Origin: Rubrobacter sp.
GTDB taxonomy: Bacteria; Actinomycetota; Rubrobacteria; Rubrobacterales; Rubrobacteraceae
Assembly: GCA_016781705.1 (NCBI GenBank)
Contig: JADDPV010000175.1
Location: forward strand, 1 to 17,390
Length of the DNA: 17,390 bases
Direction of reading: 5' to 3'
Made by a program: the position numbers and the translations under genes. The notes beneath the pieces were generated by a model. The model was not told the DNA's origin. It did no database searches and saw only the letters and a list, made by a program, of their open reading frames with translations. Position 1 is the stretch's first letter, and the number at the start of each line of letters is the position of its first letter. Below are positions 13,283 to 17,390 of this stretch, piece after piece.

Positions 13283-13957
13283 CTACCTGCGCCCCCCGTC
13301 GAAGTCGCCGCCGTCGTCGTGGACGCCGTGGTTGATCCAAACCTTGACCCCGATCTGGCCCATCTGCGTCTTGGCCTCGCGGAACCCGTAATCTATGTCC
13401 GCGTCGAGCGTGTGCAACGGCACCCGGCCCTCGGAGATGGTCTCATTGCGGCTCATCTCGATGCCGCCAAGCCGGCCGCCGCACCGGATGCGGCAGCCCT
13501 CAGCCCCGCTGCGCATCGCGCTCGTGAGCGCGCGCTTCATCGTCCGCCGGAACGCCGCCCGTCCCACGAGCTGCTCCGCTATGGACTCGGCGACGAGCGC
13601 GGCGTTTAGCTCCGGCCTGGAGACCTCACGCACGTTGACCTGCACCTTCTTTTTGGTGAGGCGCTCCAACTCGTTGCGCAGAGCGTCCACTTCCGAGCCG
13701 CCCTTGCCGATCACGATACCGGGGCGGGCGGTGTAGATGTCCACCGCGATCTCGCCCTGCTCCGCAGCCTTGCGGATGGTGATGTTCGCGATCCCCGCAC
13801 GCTGGAGCTTTTTCTGGATGTGCTCCCGTATCCTCAAGTCCTCACCTAGAAGATCGGCGAAGTCCCTGTCAGAGTACCAGCTGCTCTTGTGCTCTACCCT
13901 ATCACCCTTGCGCTTGACGCCGAGGCGGAAACCCTCGGGGTGTATCTTCTGACCCAA
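13283..13957 (-). CDS. rpsC: 30S ribosomal protein S3
   Basis: S3 sits at the mRNA entry tunnel and takes part in mRNA unwinding. The 224-residue product starts MGQKIHPEGFRLGV and has the type II KH domain with the GIVIGKGGSEVDALR loop. Its C-terminal domain contains RTMKRALTSAMRSGAEGCRI, GRLGGIEMSRNETISEGRVP and IGVKVWINHG, and it ends in a short Asp/Gly tail. The start is a TTG at 13957, fixed by the conserved GQKIHP, with AGGAGG six bases upstream in the end of rplV. The frame extends 21 codons further upstream, but only inside rplV. Confidence 0.96.
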   Translation of the reverse strand: MGQKIHPEGFRLGVKRKGDRVEHKSSWYSDRDFADLLGEDLRIREHIQKKLQRAGIANITIRKAAEQGEIAVDIYTARPGIVIGKGGSEVDALRNELERLTKKKVQVNVREVSRPELNAALVAESIAEQLVGRAAFRRTMKRALTSAMRSGAEGCRIRCGGRLGGIEMSRNETISEGRVPLHTLDADIDYGFREAKTQMGQIGVKVWINHGVHDDGGDFDGGRR

Positions 13958-13958
13958 T

Positions 13959-14333
13959 TTATTCCTCCTCGCCCTCGGGCGTGTCCGCCACGGCCACGGG
14001 CGCGCCGACCGGCGCCTCAAGCTCGACGGTGATGTGACTGGTCCTTTTGCGAATCTTGGTAGCCCGCCCCATCGCGCGCGGCCTGTAGCGCATTATCGTC
14101 GGCCCTTCGTCCACCTTGACGGTCTTGATGCGCAGCTCGTCGGTGTCCGCCTCCATATTGTGCTCGGCGTTGGCCGCCGCGCTGTTCAGGACGTCGCCGA
14201 CGATCTTGGCGGCGCGCTTGTTGGTGAAGCGCAACAGCGAGGCCGCCTCCGGGTAGCTCTTGCCGCGGACCTCGTCGGCGACGAGGCGCGCCTTGCGGGG
14301 AGCTATGCGAACGAACTTGGCAACGGCCTTCAT
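13959..14333 (-). CDS. rplV: 50S ribosomal protein L22
   Basis: L22 reaches into the nascent peptide tunnel with a long beta-hairpin that shapes the constriction and affects macrolide response. The 124-residue product has FVRIAPRKARLVADEVRGK, LLRFTNKRAAKIVGDVLNSA and the hairpin segment EGPTIMRYRPRAMGRATKIR followed by KRTSHITVEL. The last 20 or so residues (APVGAPVAVADTPEGEEE) are an acidic C-terminal tail beyond the usual core. The ATG overlaps the rpsS stop as ATGA. Confidence 0.96.
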   Translation of the reverse strand: MKAVAKFVRIAPRKARLVADEVRGKSYPEAASLLRFTNKRAAKIVGDVLNSAAANAEHNMEADTDELRIKTVKVDEGPTIMRYRPRAMGRATKIRKRTSHITVELEAPVGAPVAVADTPEGEEE

Positions 14334-14611
14334 CGGCGCCTCGCGGTTCGGTCGTCTTTACGGTGCGTGCGGAAGGTGCGCGTCGGGGCGAACTCGCCCA
14401 GCTTGTGGCCGACCATGCTCTCCGTGCAGAACACGGGCACGTGCTTGCGGCCGTCGTGCACGGCGACGGTGTGGCCGACGAACTCCGGGTAGATCACCGA
14501 AGCGCGGCTCCACGTCTTCACCATCCGACGCTCGTTGTTTTCGTTCATCCTGAGGATGCGCTCCATGAGGCGCTCCTCCACAAAAGGCGGCTTTTTGGAC
14601 GACCGTGTCAT
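14330..14611 (-). CDS. rpsS: 30S ribosomal protein S19
   Basis: S19 is in the small-subunit head, pairs with S13 and contacts the large subunit and A-site tRNA. The 93-residue product starts MTRSSKKPPFVEERLMERI and carries TWSRASVIYPEFVGHTVAVH, DGRKHVPVFCTESMVGHKLG and EFAPTRTFRTHRKDDRT. Length is standard. The ATG at 14611 lies three bases after rplB, and the stop overlaps rplV by four bases. Confidence 0.97.
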   Translation of the reverse strand: MTRSSKKPPFVEERLMERILRMNENNERRMVKTWSRASVIYPEFVGHTVAVHDGRKHVPVFCTESMVGHKLGEFAPTRTFRTHRKDDRTARRR

Positions 14612-14614
14612 CTC

Positions 14615-15454
14615 CTAGCGCCTCCTTCCCTTACGACGACGCCGGACGATCAAGGCGTCCGACCGCTTGTGCTTCTTGCGCGTGGGCGAGCCCTGCGTGA
14701 TCTTGCCCCACGGCGTAACGGGCGCACGCCCAGGCGTGCTCTTCCCCTCGCCCCCACCGTGCGGATGGTCCACCGGGTTCATGACGGTCCCTCGAACCGT
14801 AGGACGAATCCCCAGGTGCCGCTTGCGCCCGGCCTTGCCCCAGCGCACGTTCTGGTGTGACTGGTTCCCGACTACGCCCACGGTCGCCCGGCACTCCGAG
14901 CGCACCCTGCGGCGCTCGCCGCTCGGGAGCCGCAGCGTAACGTAATCCCCCTCACGCGCGACGAGCTGGGCGCTCGTACCGGCGCTGCGGGCCATCTGCG
15001 CGCCGCGACCAGGCTCCAGCTCGACGGCGTGCACCACCGTACCGACCGGGATGCGGTTCAGCGGCAGCGCGTTCCCCACGTCCACCTCGGCGTCGGGGCC
15101 GCTCTGGACGATAGAGCCCACCGTCAGGTTGCGCGGGCACAGGATGTAGCGCTTCTCGCCGTCGTGGTAGTGCAGCAGGGCAATGTTAGCCGAGCGGTTC
15201 GGGTCGTACTCGACTGCGGCGACCGTCGCCGGCACCCCGTCCTTGCGACGCTTGAAGTCTATGAGACGATACCGCCGCTTGTGCCCGCCGCCGATGTGAC
15301 GGGTAGTGATGCGGCCGTGGTTGTTACGCCCGCCACTCTTGTGCAGCTTAGCGACGAGCTTCTTCTCCGGCTTCTCCCTGGTGACCGAGTCGCGCGTTAG
15401 GACCGAGGAGTTCCTGCGGCCCGCGCTCGTCGGCTTGTAACGTATCGCTGGCAC
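14615..15454 (-). CDS. rplB: 50S ribosomal protein L2
   Basis: L2 is one of the most conserved large-subunit proteins; it supports peptidyl transferase centre assembly and subunit joining. The 279-residue product has the N-terminal RNA-binding half (HKSGGRNNHGRITTRHIGGG, RRYRLIDFKRRKDGVPATVA) and the SH3-like half. The functional C-terminal loop MNPVDHPHGGGEGK, with its conserved histidines, precedes the basic tail. Length is typical. The start is a GTG at 15454 giving MPAIRYKPTSAGRRNSS; no better ATG exists. It lies four bases after rplW, behind a weak GAGGGGG. Confidence 0.97.
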   Translation of the reverse strand: MPAIRYKPTSAGRRNSSVLTRDSVTREKPEKKLVAKLHKSGGRNNHGRITTRHIGGGHKRRYRLIDFKRRKDGVPATVAAVEYDPNRSANIALLHYHDGEKRYILCPRNLTVGSIVQSGPDAEVDVGNALPLNRIPVGTVVHAVELEPGRGAQMARSAGTSAQLVAREGDYVTLRLPSGERRRVRSECRATVGVVGNQSHQNVRWGKAGRKRHLGIRPTVRGTVMNPVDHPHGGGEGKSTPGRAPVTPWGKITQGSPTRKKHKRSDALIVRRRRKGRRR

Positions 15455-15458
15455 CTAG

Positions 15459-15746
15459 CTAGACCCCCTCGAATAGCTCTATGCGCTCGCCCTCGGCGAG
15501 GCGGACAACAGCCTTTTTCCAAGTCGCCGTGCGGCCCCGCGTCAGGCCCTGGCGCTTGGGTTTGCTCTTCATGTTGGCCGTGTTGACCTTGCTAACTCTC
15601 ACGTCGAAGGCCGACTCTATGGCGCGCTTGATTTGGTTCTTGTTCGCGCGCTTGTCCACCTGGAACGTGTACTGGTTCTCCGTCTCGATCAGGTTATAGC
15701 TCTTCTCGCTGATGACCGGCCGGATTATCACCTGGTGCGGATCCAT
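15459..15746 (-). CDS. rplW: 50S ribosomal protein L23
   Basis: L23 lies at the tunnel exit and is the docking point for trigger factor and SRP. The 95-residue product begins MDPHQVIIRPVISEKSYNL and holds YTFQVDKRANKNQIKRAIES and the loop VNTANMKSKPKRQGLTRGRT that enters the tunnel wall. Length is typical. The ATG at 15746 lies two bases after the rplD stop; the gene ends four bases ahead of rplB. Confidence 0.97.
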   Translation of the reverse strand: MDPHQVIIRPVISEKSYNLIETENQYTFQVDKRANKNQIKRAIESAFDVRVSKVNTANMKSKPKRQGLTRGRTATWKKAVVRLAEGERIELFEGV

Positions 15747-15748
15747 AC

Positions 15749-16405
15749 CTACCCGTCCTCCCGATTCCCCGCGAGCCTCTCGTAAGCCGCCCGCGAGAAC
15801 ACGACCTCCCGAGCCCGCAAGAGCTCGTAAACCCCGTACTCGAAGGGCCGCGTGACCGTCACCTTGGGCAGGTTCCTGAACGAGAGCTCCGCGTGCTCGT
15901 CATCCTCCGCCACGACCACGAGGACCGGCCCGGTCAACTCCATCTTCTCGAAGAGCGCCCGCGCCTCCTTGGTCGAAGGCTTCTCGAACCCGAGCGAGTC
16001 GAGCACGTACAACTCGCCGTCGGCGGCCTTGGCCGAGAGCGCCCCGAAGAACGCCGCCCGGGCCTCCTTGCGGTTGATGCGTTTGTGGGCCCCGTAGCCA
16101 TTCTTCGGCTTGGGGCCGCCCCAGGTGCCGCCGCCGACGCGGTTGTGGGGATTGGCGTCCCCTACTCGCGCCCGGCCGGTCCCCTTCTGGCGGTAGAGCT
16201 TCCGGCCTGAACCAGCGGTCTCGCTCCGGCCCCGCGTGGAGGCCGTGAAGCGCCGCCGGGCGTCAAGCTCGGCAACCACGGCCCGGTGTATGACGTGCTC
16301 CTTCGGCTCGGTCGTGAAGTACGGGCCGGAGAGTTCCATGTCAGATCGCTGGCCGCTCCTGGCGTCGAACAAGTGCGCCTTTGGGTTCTTGGTAAGTTCG
16401 GTCAC
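15749..16405 (-). CDS. rplD: 50S ribosomal protein L4
   Basis: L4 extends a long loop into the wall of the peptide tunnel opposite L22. In enterobacteria it also represses the S10 operon. The 218-residue product has the beta start (HLFDARSGQRSDMELSGPYF) and the conserved loop with SGRKLYRQKGTGRARVGDAN and GGGTWGGPKPKNG. The globular part follows, with ALSAKAADGELYVLDSL and the end SRAAYERLA. I chose the GTG at 16405, one base after the rplC stop, because a start at the internal ATG (MELSGPY) would remove a conserved strand. The frame continues upstream only as a shadow of rplC. Confidence 0.95.
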   Translation of the reverse strand: MTELTKNPKAHLFDARSGQRSDMELSGPYFTTEPKEHVIHRAVVAELDARRRFTASTRGRSETAGSGRKLYRQKGTGRARVGDANPHNRVGGGTWGGPKPKNGYGAHKRINRKEARAAFFGALSAKAADGELYVLDSLGFEKPSTKEARALFEKMELTGPVLVVVAEDDEHAELSFRNLPKVTVTRPFEYGVYELLRAREVVFSRAAYERLAGNREDG

Positions 16406-16406
16406 C

Positions 16407-17024
16407 CTACTCACCCGCCTTCCGGATCCTGACGACCGAGCCCTTGCCACCCGGCACCCCGCCGCGCACCCACAGCTCGTTGTTCTCGGCGTCCACGGCC
16501 ACCACCCGCAGGTTCTTGACCGTCGTGCCCTTGTTGCCCATCTGCCCCGGCATCCGTTGCCCCGGGAAGATGCGCGAGGGGTCCGCCGACGCCCCCACGG
16601 AACCTGGCGCGCGGACGTTGTGCGAGCCGTGCGAGACCGGCCCCCGGCCGAATCCGTGGCGCTTGACGGTCCCCTGGAAACCCTTGCCCTTCGAGGTAGC
16701 CGTGACGTGCACCTTGTCCCCGACCTCGAACACGTCGGCGCTGATCGTGTCGCCGACCTCGCCCGAGACGCCACGCAGCTCCTTGAGGTGCCGGCGTGGC
16801 GGGGTCTCGTGCTTCTCGAACTGACCCGCATGTGGCCTGTTGACCTTGCGCGTCGGCACGATCCCGAACCCTACCTGAACGGCGTCGTAGCCGTCCGTGC
16901 CGGCGGTCTTGACCGCGGTCACGAAGTTCGGCTCGACCTCGAGCACAGTCACGCTCACGAGGGTGCCGTCGTCTTGAAACGCCTGGGTCATGTGCTTCTT
17001 GCGTCCGAAAACCGCCGTAGCCAT
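16407..17024 (-). CDS. rplC: 50S ribosomal protein L3
   Basis: L3 helps start large-subunit assembly and sends a finger toward the peptidyl transferase centre. The 205-residue product starts MATAVFGRKKHMTQAFQDDG. It has VTVLEVEPNFVTAVKTAGTD, KGKGFQGTVKRHGFGRGPVS and the finger sequence RIFPGQRMPGQMGNKGTTVK, including the glutamine that is methylated in E. coli. Length is typical. The ATG at 17024 lies one base after the rpsJ stop. Confidence 0.97.
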   Translation of the reverse strand: MATAVFGRKKHMTQAFQDDGTLVSVTVLEVEPNFVTAVKTAGTDGYDAVQVGFGIVPTRKVNRPHAGQFEKHETPPRRHLKELRGVSGEVGDTISADVFEVGDKVHVTATSKGKGFQGTVKRHGFGRGPVSHGSHNVRAPGSVGASADPSRIFPGQRMPGQMGNKGTTVKNLRVVAVDAENNELWVRGGVPGGKGSVVRIRKAGE

Positions 17025-17025
17025 C

Positions 17026-17337
17026 TCAGGTCGCCTTTATCTCGATGTTCACGCCCGCCGGCAGGTCCAGCCGCTGCAGCGAATCGACGGTGCGTGGCGT
17101 GGGCTGCTGGATGTCTATGAGGCGCTTGTGCTGGTTTAGCTGGAAGTGCTCGCGGGCGTCCTTATGCTTAAAGGGGCCCCGGATCACCGTGTACCTGCTG
17201 TTCTTCGTCGGCAGGGGGACGGGGCCGAAAACAAAGGCCCCAGTCCTCTCTGCCGTGTCGACTATCGACTTCGCCGTCTTGTCTATGACCTCGTGGTCGT
17301 AAGCCTTGAGCTTTATCCTTATCTTAGATACGGCCAC
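17026..17337 (-). CDS. rpsJ: 30S ribosomal protein S10
   Basis: S10 is a small-subunit head protein that also works with NusB in transcription antitermination. The 103-residue product has MAVSKIRIKLKAYDHEVIDK, FGPVPLPTKNSRYTVIRGPF and HKDAREHFQLNQHKRLIDIQ, ending DLPAGVNIEIKAT. Length is standard. It starts at a GTG at 17337, only four bases after the tuf stop, so no separate S10 leader or promoter fits between them. Six of its nine isoleucine codons are ATA, which is odd for a highly expressed gene in so GC-rich a genome. Confidence 0.97.
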   Translation of the reverse strand: MAVSKIRIKLKAYDHEVIDKTAKSIVDTAERTGAFVFGPVPLPTKNSRYTVIRGPFKHKDAREHFQLNQHKRLIDIQQPTPRTVDSLQRLDLPAGVNIEIKAT

Positions 17338-17341
17338 GCGC

Positions 17342-17390
17342 CTACTCCACTATCTCGGTGACGACGCCCGCTCCCACGGTCCTGCCCCCC
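17342..17390 (-). CDS. tuf: Elongation factor Tu, C-terminal end only
   Basis: Only the last 15 codons and the stop lie in the window. They read GGRTVGAGVVTEIVE, which is the highly conserved C-terminus of EF-Tu, the GTPase that delivers aminoacyl-tRNA to the ribosome. Placement directly ahead of rpsJ matches the str-to-S10 junction of many bacteria, where rpsL, rpsG, fusA and tuf precede the S10 group. The remainder of the gene lies beyond base 17390. Confidence 0.92.
   Translation of the reverse strand, partial: GGRTVGAGVVTEIVE

Overview
The window is 17.4 kb of high-GC bacterial chromosome. It carries a nearly unbroken run of genes, all on the minus strand, so transcription runs from the high coordinates to the low ones. 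It is the classic str-S10-spc-alpha ribosomal protein supercluster followed by an ECF transporter module. Several signs point to a high-GC actinobacterium, and a deep-branching one such as the Rubrobacter lineage is my best guess: the gene order, the N-terminal extensions on S5 and S17, the heavy use of GTG and TTG starts, and frequent AUA and AGG codons in highly expressed genes. This guess is inference; no marker in the window proves the genus.

In transcription order: the 3' end of tuf (17390-17342); the S10 group rpsJ, rplC, rplD, rplW, rplB, rpsS, rplV, rpsC, rplP, rpmC, rpsQ (17337-12217); the spc group rplN, rplX, rplE, rpsZ, rpsH, rplF, rplR, rpsE, rpmD, rplO, secY (12217-6908); adk, map, infA and rpmJ (6911-5067); the alpha group rpsM, rpsK, rpsD, rpoA, rplQ (5062-2280); a perfect hairpin that probably marks the end of the ribosomal operon (2219-2248); then ecfA1, ecfA2 and the first 194 codons of ecfT, which runs off the window at base 1.

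The genes encode ribosomal subunit proteins plus the factors that act beside them: EF-Tu, IF-1, the Sec translocon channel, methionine aminopeptidase, adenylate kinase and the RNA polymerase alpha subunit. Junctions are extremely tight. Starts and stops overlap by 1 or 4 bases at eleven junctions, most other gaps are under 25 bases, and the only gaps above 30 bases are infA-rpmJ (31), map-infA (51), rplQ-ecfA1 (about 59) and rpsD-rpoA (81). No stretch of 300 bases lacks a gene. I see no RNA genes, mobile elements, CRISPR arrays or foreign islands.

I found no new biological system. The points most worth a second look are: ecfA1 has no ATG, GTG or TTG before its Walker A motif, and a 12-bp perfect hairpin runs into its apparent first codon; S17 has an acidic N-terminal extension of about 66 residues; S5 has a Gly/Arg-rich N-terminal tail; and the normally rare codon AUA is used for six of nine isoleucines in rpsJ.
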